Below, one piece after another: positions 49,468 through 58,626 of a stretch of DNA of 64,000 bases. The translations under genes and the position numbers were made by a program. The stretch is from Anthropogastromicrobium aceti (GTDB lineage Bacteria > Bacillota > Clostridia > Lachnospirales > Lachnospiraceae), in the NCBI RefSeq assembly GCF_025567095.1, contig NZ_JAOQJH010000002.1. One strand, given 5' to 3'. The notes below the pieces were generated by a model, which saw only the letters and a list, made by a program, of their open reading frames with translations, had not been told where the DNA came from and ran no database searches. How positions within the stretch are numbered: position 1 is the stretch's first letter; every line of letters starts with the position of its first letter.

Positions 49468-49643
49468 GACAGGGACGGTGGCTCACAATGTGTCCATACT
49501 GGCTCGATATGTGTCCCATAAAATATCATGATATTAAAAAAGTCTGAAAGTTCAAGAAAAGAGCTTTCAGGCTTTTTTTGTCTTTACTAGAATGTAGTCG
49601 AGTTAAAAAAGAACAAAAGTTCACAAACTTGAGCCACCAGGGA
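49468..49643. repeat. 178-bp-class direct repeat, copy B
   Basis: 176 bp nearly identical to 46215-46392. The left inverted-repeat arm is kept (GACAGGGACGGTGGCT). The right arm is lost or cut by the IS3-family element that begins ~15 bp further on. It contains the same terminator-like hairpin. Confidence 0.9.
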
Positions 49644-49720
49644 TGGTATGCTCCCCGTCAAGAGGACAATAAAAAATAATAAATTTTTGTATCGTCAGCC
49701 ATGCTATGGCTGGCGATATT

Positions 49721-50656
49721 TTATGCTGCTTTTGTATATTGCTCATGATATTTCATTGGTGTCATTACATGCAGTTTCCTTTGAAGTCGTTGGTTGTTGT
49801 AGTAATCTATGTAATTAGCTATCGCAGTAATCAAAGAGCTTCTGTCATTAAAACGCTGTTTATAATACATTTCTCGTTTTAGAATTCCCCAAAACCCTTC
49901 CATTGGTCCATTGTCAATACAGTGGGCAACTCTAGACATACTCTGCTTCATATGATGTTTTTTTAATCTAGTATAAAACTGTGCGCTTGTATATTGAAAG
50001 CCTCGATCAGAATGAACTAATGGGTGTGCATCTGGCTCCTGACGAATAGCCTCATCAAACGTGTCCATAACTAATGGATTATCATTATGATCGCTGATTT
50101 TAAAGGAAACAATCCTTCTATCATATAAGTCTAAAATAGCACTCAGATAAACTTTATGAACTTCTATTCCGTTGTAGTATTTAAATTCAGAAACATCTGT
50201 AAGCCACTTTTCATTCGGTTTTTCGGCGTGAAATTCACGGTGTAAATAGTTTTTTGCTATGTGATCAGGATTTCTGTCTCCTCTGGTACAACTCTTAGGT
50301 TTCCATTTAATATTTGATTTTATATCGTATTTCCTACAAATACGAAGTACTCGTTTATCATTCACATGAATTCCTTTATGTCCATCTAATTCATCACGAA
50401 TCCTTCGGTATCCCATATCTGGATGCTGGTTATGAATCCTTTGGATTTCAGTGGATAGTCTTTCGTTTCGAAGTTCATTATTACTTTTCGGATATTTTAC
50501 CCAGCGGTAATACGCAGAACGTGTAACATTAAGATATTTACAAAGTTTATCTATGGGATAATGCTTAGTAAACGATAGTTTTTGGATGGCTTCATATTCG
50601 GCTAACCGATGGATTAAAGATAGCGACCCCTCCTTTCCAGTTCTCTGACTTTTTTT
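49721..50656 (-). CDS. IS3-family transposase OrfB (DDE integrase domain), via -1 frameshift
   Basis: OrfB carries the rve/DDE catalytic domain: first Asp in WLTDVSEFKYY, second Asp in VHSDRGFQYTS, Glu in EGFWGILKREM. Before it is the HTH_21-like segment YPIDKLCKYLNVTRSAYYRW, then HPDMGYRRIRDELD. The frame is open back to the A7 run at 50650-50656 but has no start there. A -1 ribosomal slip on A-AAA-AAG would fuse it to OrfA, as in other IS3 elements. An internal ATG at 50416 would give only 231 residues lacking the N-terminal HTH region. Confidence 0.88.
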   Translation of the reverse strand, partial: KKSQRTGKEGSLSLIHRLAEYEAIQKLSFTKHYPIDKLCKYLNVTRSAYYRWVKYPKSNNELRNERLSTEIQRIHNQHPDMGYRRIRDELDGHKGIHVNDKRVLRICRKYDIKSNIKWKPKSCTRGDRNPDHIAKNYLHREFHAEKPNEKWLTDVSEFKYYNGIEVHKVYLSAILDLYDRRIVSFKISDHNDNPLVMDTFDEAIRQEPDAHPLVHSDRGFQYTSAQFYTRLKKHHMKQSMSRVAHCIDNGPMEGFWGILKREMYYKQRFNDRSSLITAIANYIDYYNNQRLQRKLHVMTPMKYHEQYTKAA

Positions 50657-51300
50657 AACAGATCATTCTCCATTTGTAAGTCTAGATTTCTTTTTTCCAG
50701 TTCAGCTATCTTGTCACGTAGCTCTTCTTCAGGTGTTCTGCTTGGAAGAGAAGCTATACGACGTCCACGTCTGTCTTCCAGACCCGCTCGACCCATCTTT
50801 TCGTATCGTATTACCCAATTGCGAACTTGTTGATAGGAACAATCATATTTGAGTGCCATTGCACCATAATTCTTATCATTTGCAAGACAATCTGTTACTA
50901 TTTTTAATCTCTCATCAAGTGTAGTGTTCTTTGCTTTTTTCATGTAAGCACCTCCAGTGGATGTTTTTAATATTCCACCAGAATTATACACCTTAATCCA
51001 ATCGGAAAGCTGTCTGTGTGAACGAATTCTGTATTTTGTGCAAATATCCTGAAGAGATCCTTCTCCGTTAAGATAATCATTTATAGCAGATATTTTTAAA
51101 TCTTTTGAATAAGATTTGTTTTTCGGTTGATTGAGTAATCCAGTTGGTCCATCATACTGATAAATAGAAATCCAATTTCGAATACTATGATGATCAACTC
51201 TCAATTCTTTTCCTGCTTGCCGTATGCCAATTTCTCCTGCAAGGTAGCGTTCGACTATTTTTACTTTTTCTACTGGTTCTATCTTACTCTTTCTGAACAT
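50614..51300 (-). CDS. IS3-family transposase OrfA (DNA-binding)
   Basis: A 228-residue protein with three helix-turn-helix segments: KIVERYLAGEIGIRQAGKEL near residue 15, a related one near 70-105 (SLQDICTKYRIRSHRQLSDW), and a third near 125-165 (YGAMALKYDCSYQQVRNWVI). A leucine-zipper-like coiled coil (LRDKIAELEKRNLDLQMEND) follows, then the slippery A7. It overlaps OrfB by about 40 bp. The start codon is at the element's inner edge. Confidence 0.9.
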   Translation of the reverse strand: MFRKSKIEPVEKVKIVERYLAGEIGIRQAGKELRVDHHSIRNWISIYQYDGPTGLLNQPKNKSYSKDLKISAINDYLNGEGSLQDICTKYRIRSHRQLSDWIKVYNSGGILKTSTGGAYMKKAKNTTLDERLKIVTDCLANDKNYGAMALKYDCSYQQVRNWVIRYEKMGRAGLEDRRGRRIASLPSRTPEEELRDKIAELEKRNLDLQMENDLLKKVRELERRGRYL

Positions 51301-51385
51301 GAAAATACCCCCATATAGGACTTTTATATTTCATTGTCCTATATGAGGGTAGCATATCACTTTCGATGGCGATGCTTTTTTATTT

Positions 51386-52819
51386 TTAAACTACTAAGAA
51401 GAACTTTAATAAGAAGATTGCTGAAATAATATAGGTCAGTACAGATACGTCCTTTGCCTTTCCGGTGAATACCTTCATGATTGTATAGGAGATCAGTGCA
51501 AGACCAATACCATGTCCGATAGATCCGGAGATTGGCATAGAGATTAACATGATTGCTGCTGGAACAGTCTGATAGATATCAGTAAAGTCTACCTTTGACA
51601 GACCAGAGATCATCAGGATACCAACATAAATCAGTGCTGAAGATGTTGCTGCTGCCGGGATAATTGCTGCGATTGGTGCGATGAACATACATGCCAGGAA
51701 TAAGATTCCAGTTGTAAATGCAGTCAGACCAGTTCTTCCTCCTGCCTCAACACCAGATGCAGACTCTACGAATGTTGTGACTGTTGAAGTACCAGCTATT
51801 GCACCTGCTACAGTTCCAACTGCATCTGCTAACAGCGCTTCCTTCATCTGCGGCATATTTCCGTCTTTATCAACCATACCTGCACGTGATGCAGTACCAA
51901 CAAGTGTTCCGATGGTATCAAACATATCAATGATGCAGAAGGTAATGATCAGTGTGATTGCTGTGAACCAGCCGATCTTTAAAAAGCCTGCAAAATCAAA
52001 ATGGAACAGGGTTGTCTCTGCCATATCTGCAAATGGAGGTACGAAGCTTGCACCCTTAAGACCTGCAAATGGATTAGTTCCAAGGAAAATTGCCTCACCT
52101 GCCCAGTAAATAACAGATGCTGCAAGCATACCAAGAATTACAGCTGCCTTTACACCCTTCTGTGCCAGAACGATGATAACAAATAAACCGATAAACATAG
52201 TTACTACTGTCAGAACCATCTGGGTGTAGCCGCTTCCCATTGCATCCTGAGCAACACTCGGTGTCAACGCACCAAAGAAATCTCTCATTACAAAGAATGG
52301 TCCGCCATTCTCTGAATAGATACCAGCGTTGGAACCAACACCGATATTTAAAAGCATAAGACCAATTGCCGGGGAGATACCAAGACGAACACCAAGCGGA
52401 ATCGCATTTACAATCTTGTCACGAATATTTAATACAGACAGGATAATAAAGATAATTCCTTCAAGTAAAATGATGCACAGTGCTGACTGGAAAGACTCCA
52501 GATAGCTCATGCCCGTCAAACCAACAATATTGGCAACAACTACAGCAAAAAAGCTGTTTAATCCCATACCAGGAGCCATGGCAAATGGCTTATTTGCAAC
52601 AAACGCCATTACCATCATACCGATAAAGGATGCGATACAAGTCGCTAAAAATACACCATTCCATAAATTCTGTCCCTCTGCACCAAATCCAGTCAGAAGA
52701 TTCGGATTTAAGGCGATGATGTACGCCATCGTCATAAATGTGGTCAAACCGGCAATGATTTCTGTTTTCACTGTCGTATGGTTCTCCCTGATCTTAAAGA
52801 TCTTCTCAATCTGTTCCAT
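51386..52819 (-). CDS. Guanine/hypoxanthine permease, AzgA-like NCS2 family
   Basis: A 477-residue purine transporter with about 12-14 hydrophobic segments. The start TTVKTEIIAGLTTFMTMAYI, then IALNPNLL, is the AzgA/PbuG hallmark. PFAMAPGMGLNSFFA is the conserved helix-3 motif, and FCIIDMFDTIGTLVGTASRAGM carries the family Asp/Gly-rich loop. FVESASGVEAGGRTGLTAFT is the NCS2 motif near residue 340. It overlaps the DUF4317 gene by 14 bp and is probably co-transcribed with it. The IS3-family element lies just past its 3' end, so a native terminator may be displaced. Confidence 0.93.
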   Translation of the reverse strand: MEQIEKIFKIRENHTTVKTEIIAGLTTFMTMAYIIALNPNLLTGFGAEGQNLWNGVFLATCIASFIGMMVMAFVANKPFAMAPGMGLNSFFAVVVANIVGLTGMSYLESFQSALCIILLEGIIFIILSVLNIRDKIVNAIPLGVRLGISPAIGLMLLNIGVGSNAGIYSENGGPFFVMRDFFGALTPSVAQDAMGSGYTQMVLTVVTMFIGLFVIIVLAQKGVKAAVILGMLAASVIYWAGEAIFLGTNPFAGLKGASFVPPFADMAETTLFHFDFAGFLKIGWFTAITLIITFCIIDMFDTIGTLVGTASRAGMVDKDGNMPQMKEALLADAVGTVAGAIAGTSTVTTFVESASGVEAGGRTGLTAFTTGILFLACMFIAPIAAIIPAAATSSALIYVGILMISGLSKVDFTDIYQTVPAAIMLISMPISGSIGHGIGLALISYTIMKVFTGKAKDVSVLTYIISAIFLLKFFLVV

Positions 52820-53948
52820 TTGTACCCTCCATAGTTACATTCATTCCATTAATTTGTACGCCGTCTTCCATCGGAATTACGATGCAGCGGCGTCCCTCTA
52901 CTAATTGGATCTGTACAAGATCCATGCGCTGCGGACTGACCTTTATTGTCACATCTGGCGTCTTGACGGCAACGCTTTTTGCCTCAACTAAGTTTGCCGC
53001 CTGAAAGAAAGCATCCTCTCCTGCAGTCTCCTCATAGACTTGCTCGAAATTTTCAAGCTTTTCTTCTTTGATTCCACTATTTTGAAGAAGCTTTTTTACA
53101 TCTGATTTTTGAAGCTTGAAAGGCTGCGGCTCTTCCTTATGCTCCTCAATCAGCTCTGTCAGATTCTCCTGAATCTGGCAAACAGTATCATAGTTTACAA
53201 CATCTCCGACAGTCTCCTCTATGATCTCCTGAAATACAGCCTTCTGCGTCTTAAAGGACATAGGTGCCGGACCACCGATACAATCATTGATAAAGTCCTC
53301 GTGAAGCTCCTCTGTCTTTTTTGTATAATACAAAAGGCTGTGAATATTACTGCTGCGATCGTCAAATGCAGGGAATAAAAAGGCATTTACAGGAGCCTCT
53401 ATCCACTGATCACGCATACGTTCCTCGACGCGGTTTGTCTGTGTATTGTAGCATAAACCAGCCTCTGACAGCTTAACAGGACAGATGCAGCAAAGAATAA
53501 ATTCATATACCTCCTCTGAAGCATCATCCATATCTAAGTTGTCGCTTCCTCTTCCCGGAACGTCATAATTACAATGGATCATAACTACATAGTAGCTTTC
53601 GCCAAAATGATATGTCTCTGCTACTGATTTGTAAAACTCCTCTAAAACAGTTTCATCCTTTAATCCAGTCGCCTTTAGCTGCATCAAACGCTTATGGCCT
53701 TCCCCCGAAAGTTCCTGATCAAGCGTGTAATCGAGTGAATGAAGATTTTTACCTAGACTTCCAGAAAGCGCCTTTCGGAAAATTTCAAAATACTTGTCGA
53801 TTTCCTCCTGTGACAGCGACAAAAACATATCGCTAAATGTCATGCGGATCTGCTGCTCACCATCTATCAGGCAGCCGCAAATGCGGTCAATTGCACCGCC
53901 GTCTCTCTTAAAAAGACTTTTAATCTCGGATACTTCTTTTTTATTCAT
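52806..53948 (-). CDS. DUF4317 family protein
   Basis: A 380-residue soluble protein of the DUF4317 family found in Clostridia. The beginning MNKKEVSEIKSLFKRDGGAI, then DRICGCLIDGE, and the segment YYVVMIHCNYDVPGRGSDN are family-typical. ILCCICPVKLSEAGLCYN carries clustered cysteines. The second half is helical and acidic and ends with a small beta domain. I chose ATG 53948, 8 nt after GGAG; GTG 53957 overlaps the ribosome site. Function is unknown. It overlaps the purine permease gene. Confidence 0.85.
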   Translation of the reverse strand: MNKKEVSEIKSLFKRDGGAIDRICGCLIDGEQQIRMTFSDMFLSLSQEEIDKYFEIFRKALSGSLGKNLHSLDYTLDQELSGEGHKRLMQLKATGLKDETVLEEFYKSVAETYHFGESYYVVMIHCNYDVPGRGSDNLDMDDASEEVYEFILCCICPVKLSEAGLCYNTQTNRVEERMRDQWIEAPVNAFLFPAFDDRSSNIHSLLYYTKKTEELHEDFINDCIGGPAPMSFKTQKAVFQEIIEETVGDVVNYDTVCQIQENLTELIEEHKEEPQPFKLQKSDVKKLLQNSGIKEEKLENFEQVYEETAGEDAFFQAANLVEAKSVAVKTPDVTIKVSPQRMDLVQIQLVEGRRCIVIPMEDGVQINGMNVTMEGTNGTD

Positions 53949-53988
53949 TCGAAACACTCCTTGTTTATTACGTTTTTGTTTGCCTGAC

Positions 53989-55182
53989 TTATCTGTCCGG
54001 ATACTCTGTCTTTACAAAGCGCTCCAATGCATCGAGTGAGCGCACAACCTTCTCTGTATCGATGCAATATGCCATACGAAAATATCCAGGGCATCCAAAG
54101 GAATCACTTGGAACTAACACCAGGTCATACTTTAATGCCTTGTTGCAAAATGCCACTGCATCCTCCTCAAGAGCCTTTGGAAAAATATAAAATGTTCCTG
54201 ACGGACGCACACAGGAAAATCCTAACTCAATGAGTTTGTCATAGAGCAGATTCATGTTAGTCTCATAGACAGTCATATCAGACGTCTCATCTAACACATC
54301 CTCCACACCCATCATAATAAGTGATGATGGACAGTTGTGTCCGATTCCTCTTGAGATTTGGGACATCATTGGCACTAACAAATCAGCATCGGTACATGTT
54401 GGATTAACAGCAACATAACCTATACGCTCACCTGGAAGAGAAAGTGACTTGGAAAACGAATAGCATGAAAGCGTATTGTCATAAAACTTTGATACATATG
54501 GTGCTTTCTTTCCATCAAATACGATTTCTCTGTATGGCTCATCGGAGATTATAAAAATATCATGGCCATACTCTTTTTGCTTGTCTTCCATTAGCTGCGC
54601 CAACTTTTTTAGCGTTTCTGCTGAGTATACAGCACCAGATGGATTGTTCGGTGTGTTGATCAAAACAGCTGACACATTTGGCGTCAGCATCTTTTCAAAC
54701 TGTTCAAAATCCACCTGAAAATCAGCTGTGTTTGCAGGTACCACTCTCAGATTTGCGCCTGTCATGCCTACATAGCAGTTATACTCTGGAAAATACGGTG
54801 CAAATGTAAGCACATCGTCTCCCGGAGATGTTACTGCACGAAGTGCATGAGCTAAGGCTCCCGCAGCTCCTGAGGTTGGAAAAATATGATTTGCTGTATA
54901 GTTCATATCAAAACGCTTGTTAAGCGATGCAGCCACCTTTTCTTTAAATGAAGGCAGTCCGACACTCGGGCTGTAGCCGTGAAGCTCGCTCGATGTCTTT
55001 GTCTGAAGCAGGCGAATAGTATTGTCTGTGTAGTCCTGCACAACAGGAACAGATGGATTTCCTAAACTGTAATCAAAAACATTCTCGTATCCAATCTCCT
55101 GTCCTCTCTTTGTTGCAAATTCGGATAATGTACGGATCACTGATTTTTTCTGAAGCATGTCTTTATATTTTTGTGTTACCAT
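53989..55182 (-). CDS. Pyridoxal-phosphate-dependent class I/II aminotransferase (AspC-like)
   Basis: A 397-residue cytoplasmic aminotransferase. Landmarks are the substrate/PLP segment YSLGNPSVPV, Gly-rich HIFPTSGAAGALAHAL near residue 100, INTPNNPSGAVYS near 175, the PLP-phosphate Asp in ISDEPYREI, and the Schiff-base Lys in SFSKSLSLPGERIGYV near 235. The arginine that binds the substrate carboxylate is near the C-terminus (YFRMAYCID). GGGAGGG precedes the ATG. The keto-acid partner cannot be told from sequence. It lies 31 bp downstream of the patatin gene and is probably co-transcribed. Confidence 0.92.
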   Translation of the reverse strand: MVTQKYKDMLQKKSVIRTLSEFATKRGQEIGYENVFDYSLGNPSVPVVQDYTDNTIRLLQTKTSSELHGYSPSVGLPSFKEKVAASLNKRFDMNYTANHIFPTSGAAGALAHALRAVTSPGDDVLTFAPYFPEYNCYVGMTGANLRVVPANTADFQVDFEQFEKMLTPNVSAVLINTPNNPSGAVYSAETLKKLAQLMEDKQKEYGHDIFIISDEPYREIVFDGKKAPYVSKFYDNTLSCYSFSKSLSLPGERIGYVAVNPTCTDADLLVPMMSQISRGIGHNCPSSLIMMGVEDVLDETSDMTVYETNMNLLYDKLIELGFSCVRPSGTFYIFPKALEEDAVAFCNKALKYDLVLVPSDSFGCPGYFRMAYCIDTEKVVRSLDALERFVKTEYPDR

Positions 55183-55212
55183 ACTGCCCTCCCATTCTGC
55201 CGCCTATGCGGC

Positions 55213-56070
55213 TCATTTACTTAAAAATGCGTGAATCTGATCCAAATTTTTCATTGCATCCTCTCGGCCAAGCTGATACAATGCTTTTAACTTTTCTGGA
55301 TCCTTTTCAAGTCTTGACACTTCGATCAGACGACTTGGGCGAAGCACCATGACTTCACCTTTTTCCTTTAATTCATCAATCTTCTTTAGTGTTTTGTTGT
55401 ATATCACATAGCGGTGTGCCATCGCCTTAGCCAGATTTGGATAACGATGAAGGATTTTGTTTATGGCACCTTGAAATTTCATTTTTTTCTTTTGGTACCC
55501 TTCAGGTCTTGTTAAAATGACAAGATCTTTTTTGTATCCTTGTCTGCGAAACCACATGATCGGAATAGAATCGGCAACGCCGCCGTCAAGCAGCTTATAT
55601 CCATCTATTTCTACCACCTTTGATACAAGCGGCATTGATGCAGATGCCTGCATCCACTTAAGATCATCTCTGCCGCAATCTGTGCATTTGTGATAAACAG
55701 CCTTTCCTGTTTCCACATCTGTGCAAACCACAAAAAATTCTGCTGGATTTTTGGCAAATGCCTCATTGTCAAATGGATCAAGAATCTCTGGTATCTGATG
55801 ATAGCATAAATCAACATCATAAATATCACCTGTTTTTAAAAGTGAATGAAGTGTGCCATAACGCTTATCACCACAAAACTTCATATTGTAACGCAGAGTT
55901 CTTCCTATCTGTCCAGACTTATAGTTACAGCCAAATACAGCTCCCGCCGAAACTCCAATCACGCCGTCCACCTGGATTTTTTCTTCCATCAAAACATCCA
56001 GAATACCTGCCGTATACATTCCTCTCATGGCACCGCCTTCAAGAACAAGTCCTGTTTTTACCTCTTTCAT
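55213..56070 (-). CDS. Patatin-like phospholipase
   Basis: A 285-residue acyl hydrolase. The oxyanion loop is LEGGAMRGMYTAG near residue 10. The nucleophile elbow is GVSAGA (about residues 39-44), with Ser in GxSxG. The second catalytic residue of the dyad is Asp in DGGVADSIP (about 162-170). It belongs to the YlbK/YchK-type cytoplasmic patatins of Firmicutes and has no signal peptide. AGAGG lies upstream of the ATG. The aminotransferase gene follows. The natural substrate is unknown. Confidence 0.93.
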   Translation of the reverse strand: MKEVKTGLVLEGGAMRGMYTAGILDVLMEEKIQVDGVIGVSAGAVFGCNYKSGQIGRTLRYNMKFCGDKRYGTLHSLLKTGDIYDVDLCYHQIPEILDPFDNEAFAKNPAEFFVVCTDVETGKAVYHKCTDCGRDDLKWMQASASMPLVSKVVEIDGYKLLDGGVADSIPIMWFRRQGYKKDLVILTRPEGYQKKKMKFQGAINKILHRYPNLAKAMAHRYVIYNKTLKKIDELKEKGEVMVLRPSRLIEVSRLEKDPEKLKALYQLGREDAMKNLDQIHAFLSK

Positions 56071-56179
56071 GATTTGCCTCTCTTTCCAACCTTACACATT
56101 AAAAGAGCTTTTTTATATTTTTGCGAAACAAGGCTATCATACCACGGTTCATGAAAAACATCAAGGCAATTACACTTTC

Positions 56180-56797
56180 TTACTGCTCATCCAAAAATGC
56201 CAGTGGATCTCCTTTGGTATGAATAAAGTGCATAAGCATGTACGCACACATAATTGCTACATTTTCTTCCTTTAAAATGCGCTTACATTCTTCACGGTCT
56301 GCTAATACAATCTCGATATCCTCTGATTCTTCCTCGTGCTCGTTTGTTGGCGTTCCACTACAGTAGCCATAGATTGTTCCGCAGCTTTCGTCTGTCATAC
56401 CGACTGTCGTAAAAAATGGTCTTGTGTATGCACCTTCTGTAACCTTTGGCTCGAAAACAAGCCCTGTCTCCTCGTAAATTTCACGTATACCTGCCTGTGC
56501 CATCTCCTCACCTGGCTCTACAAGTCCTGCCGGAAACTCATACACATATGCATTGATTGGATAACGAAACTGCTTTACAAGCACGATTTTATCCTTTTTT
56601 TCTCCATATACACTATAAATAATTACACCATCAGATGTATTTTTATGAGTTGCTGCTTTAAGCTGCGTTGGATCCTTCTTTCTGGATGCCACATAATATT
56701 TGCCTGTTTTTCCATTTCTTTTTTCAACATCAAAATTATAGAGATTTAAAAATGGATTATCAGTTACCTTCTCTACTCCTTTTACGCGATCTACCAT
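56180..56797 (-). CDS. NUDIX hydrolase (ADP-ribose pyrophosphatase-like)
   Basis: A 205-residue hydrolase. The complete Nudix box runs from GLVEPGEEMAQAGI to REIYEETGL (GX5EX7REUXEEXGU), preceded by YEFPAG as in ADP-sugar pyrophosphatases. It would cleave a nucleoside diphosphate linked to another moiety, with Mg2+. I chose ATG 56797, 8 nt after AAGGAGAGG; the in-frame ATG at 56854 has no ribosome site. The first ~45 residues are a dimerising beta extension typical of this subgroup. Confidence 0.92.
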   Translation of the reverse strand: MVDRVKGVEKVTDNPFLNLYNFDVEKRNGKTGKYYVASRKKDPTQLKAATHKNTSDGVIIYSVYGEKKDKIVLVKQFRYPINAYVYEFPAGLVEPGEEMAQAGIREIYEETGLVFEPKVTEGAYTRPFFTTVGMTDESCGTIYGYCSGTPTNEHEEESEDIEIVLADREECKRILKEENVAIMCAYMLMHFIHTKGDPLAFLDEQ

Positions 56798-56902
56798 AGC
56801 TGTACCTCTCCTTACCGGCATTGAACAAATCTTTACACTATGCCATATTTTCAACTCGATTCCGCTAGAAATCAGCCTTTTTTATTATACCGTACTCGTG
56901 CG

Positions 56903-56940
56903 CAAAAGAAAAGCCCGCAAAGCAAAGTTTGCCTTGCGGG
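56903..56940 (-). terminator. Terminator of the sugar importer operon (minus strand)
   Basis: On the minus strand CCCGCAA (56940-56934) pairs with TTGCGGG (56920-56914), with inner GCAAA/TTTGC pairs. CTTTTCTTTT follows. It lies 10 bp past the stop of the second binding protein. Confidence 0.9.
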
Positions 56941-56949
56941 GTTATTCTG

Positions 56950-58611
56950 TTAATGTACAGCCTCCCTGACTTCCTGCGTGATAGTCTCGCCTCCATTTTC
57001 ATACCATTTGGTGACAAATTCATCAAATGCATCAATGTCACGCTCTCCTGTGACGATCTGAAGGTAATATTCTTTTTCCATTTTGCGAAGCTTCCACCAC
57101 TGCGTGCCCATAGTTTCTGTCTCATCAAAATAAAGTGATTCAACCTTATTTGTTTTTGCATCCGCCAGCAAAGAGCAGGCTGTGATTCGGGAGGTGTATG
57201 CCGCCCACTCCTCTGGCGTAGCACTATCTGTGTTATCCAGATAGGCCTTACAGGATCTATAATATGAATACTCCAATAAATCAAGATCTTCTGGTTCTTT
57301 TTTTCCTGAAAGCACATCTGTTAATTCGTGATAACATTTTGTCAGCGCATAGCTGTAATCAACATTGATTGCAAGTGGTCTGGCTGTTGGGTCTACATTG
57401 TTCTGATAATATTCTTCAAACTCACTGTTATATGTTCCATCATAGCGCACATAATCAAACAATCCATTTATAATTTTGCAGGCGATCTCAGGATGTTCAT
57501 AACCCTTTCTCACAACAACATACTTGTAAGTTGGATTTTGTGAATAATAGCTTGTGCTTCCATCGTCATCTGTCTGAATAAGAAATGGCTCCCAAACAGC
57601 ATCGGGATTAGCTGCAATAGCTTCCATAAGTGGATTATTCGCTGCCCACCAAGGTCCAAAAAATGATCCGCAAAGTCCCTTCGTTATGAGTTCAATATTG
57701 TTTACAGAGGTACGAAGCAAAAAATTCTGATCTAATATATTGCGCTCATACATGCTTTTAAGCTTAGCCAATGCATCTTTTGCCTGCGGCAAAACTGATC
57801 CGTAAGAGACCTCTCCATTTTCATCTTCAATCCATTGTTTCGGATAGGCACCATTTGCTGCAAACACAATATCCATCAAATATTCGCTGCTGTAGCCGCA
57901 CTCACCCGATAACTCCGGATCACATACAAAACCAACTGTCTTGCCTTCTCCATTTTCACCAGGATCCTTCTCTATAAATGCCTGAACAATTGCCTCTGCA
58001 TCCTCTATTGTTTTAGGACTTTCAAGACCTAGCTTATCCATCCAGTCGCGCCTTAGCCATAAAAGGTTTGGACCATCATCAATATTTGTCTCTGGAATTG
58101 CCATTATTTTTCCATCAAAGGTAACACCATCTATTATGCCCTCTCCATAGCTTGCATAAATATCTTTGATTCGGTCTGTCAAACAATTTTCATAACTTTT
58201 TGTCAAATCCTCAATCAAATCAAGCGCTACGAGCTGGCGCAAATCCTCAATACTCCCTACAAGCATTAAATCTGGAAGATTATCAGAAGACATAGCCACT
58301 GACACACTGACATTATACTGATCATTCTTTTCCTCAAATACATCCTTATTTTGAATGTTAAAGTACTCACGCAGATAACGTGTATAAGCATTGTTCTCGT
58401 AAGTCTCACCTTTAGGAAGATTGGAGTTATTTGCTCCAGTCATTTTTCCAAGCGTGTATGTTACAAGCTCTGGATATTTGCCATCAGGTGTTGTACTGGC
58501 ATACTCCCACTGCTCTTTTTTTGCTAATTCGTTTGCCGGCACTGTCTGACAAACAGACAGCACCGATACAAACATCACTGCCAACACACTTTTTGGAATT
58601 TTCTTTTCCAT
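56950..58611 (-). CDS. Extracellular solute-binding protein (LplA-like), second binding protein of the operon
   Basis: A 553-residue sugar-binding protein. The signal segment VLAVMFVSVLSVCQTVPAN is followed by a Cys that could be a weak lipobox (LSVC). The mature part has the LplA/YtcQ layout: DNLPDLMLVGSIEDLRQLV near residue 110, LLWLRRDWMDKLGLESPKTI near 185, GSFFGPWWAANNP near 330. I chose ATG 58611 because GGAG lies 7 nt upstream; ATG 58617 is too close to it. It differs in family from the MalE-like protein at the head of the operon. It is the last gene before the terminator. Confidence 0.88.
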   Translation of the reverse strand: MEKKIPKSVLAVMFVSVLSVCQTVPANELAKKEQWEYASTTPDGKYPELVTYTLGKMTGANNSNLPKGETYENNAYTRYLREYFNIQNKDVFEEKNDQYNVSVSVAMSSDNLPDLMLVGSIEDLRQLVALDLIEDLTKSYENCLTDRIKDIYASYGEGIIDGVTFDGKIMAIPETNIDDGPNLLWLRRDWMDKLGLESPKTIEDAEAIVQAFIEKDPGENGEGKTVGFVCDPELSGECGYSSEYLMDIVFAANGAYPKQWIEDENGEVSYGSVLPQAKDALAKLKSMYERNILDQNFLLRTSVNNIELITKGLCGSFFGPWWAANNPLMEAIAANPDAVWEPFLIQTDDDGSTSYYSQNPTYKYVVVRKGYEHPEIACKIINGLFDYVRYDGTYNSEFEEYYQNNVDPTARPLAINVDYSYALTKCYHELTDVLSGKKEPEDLDLLEYSYYRSCKAYLDNTDSATPEEWAAYTSRITACSLLADAKTNKVESLYFDETETMGTQWWKLRKMEKEYYLQIVTGERDIDAFDEFVTKWYENGGETITQEVREAVH

Positions 58612-58626
58612 AGACATTCTCCGTTT

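Larger units (their letters stand above)
49655..51350 (-). mobile_element. IS3-family insertion sequence (IS150-like)
   Basis: A complete element of about 1.7 kb with overlapping OrfA and OrfB on the minus strand. The ends share GGACAATAAAAAATA (near 49664) and, inverted, GGACAATGAAATATA (near 51340), with CCC just outside each, consistent with imperfect terminal inverted repeats. The upstream end also has CATATAGGAC/GTCCTATATG (51312-51345), which can form a hairpin. Exact ends and target duplication were not resolved. It separates the RHS unit from the purine permease gene. Confidence 0.8.

Noticed and set aside
51386..52819. Purine riboswitch controlling the purine permease
   Set aside because: The gene overlaps the DUF4317 gene upstream, and the 31-bp gap before that gene has no room for an aptamer.
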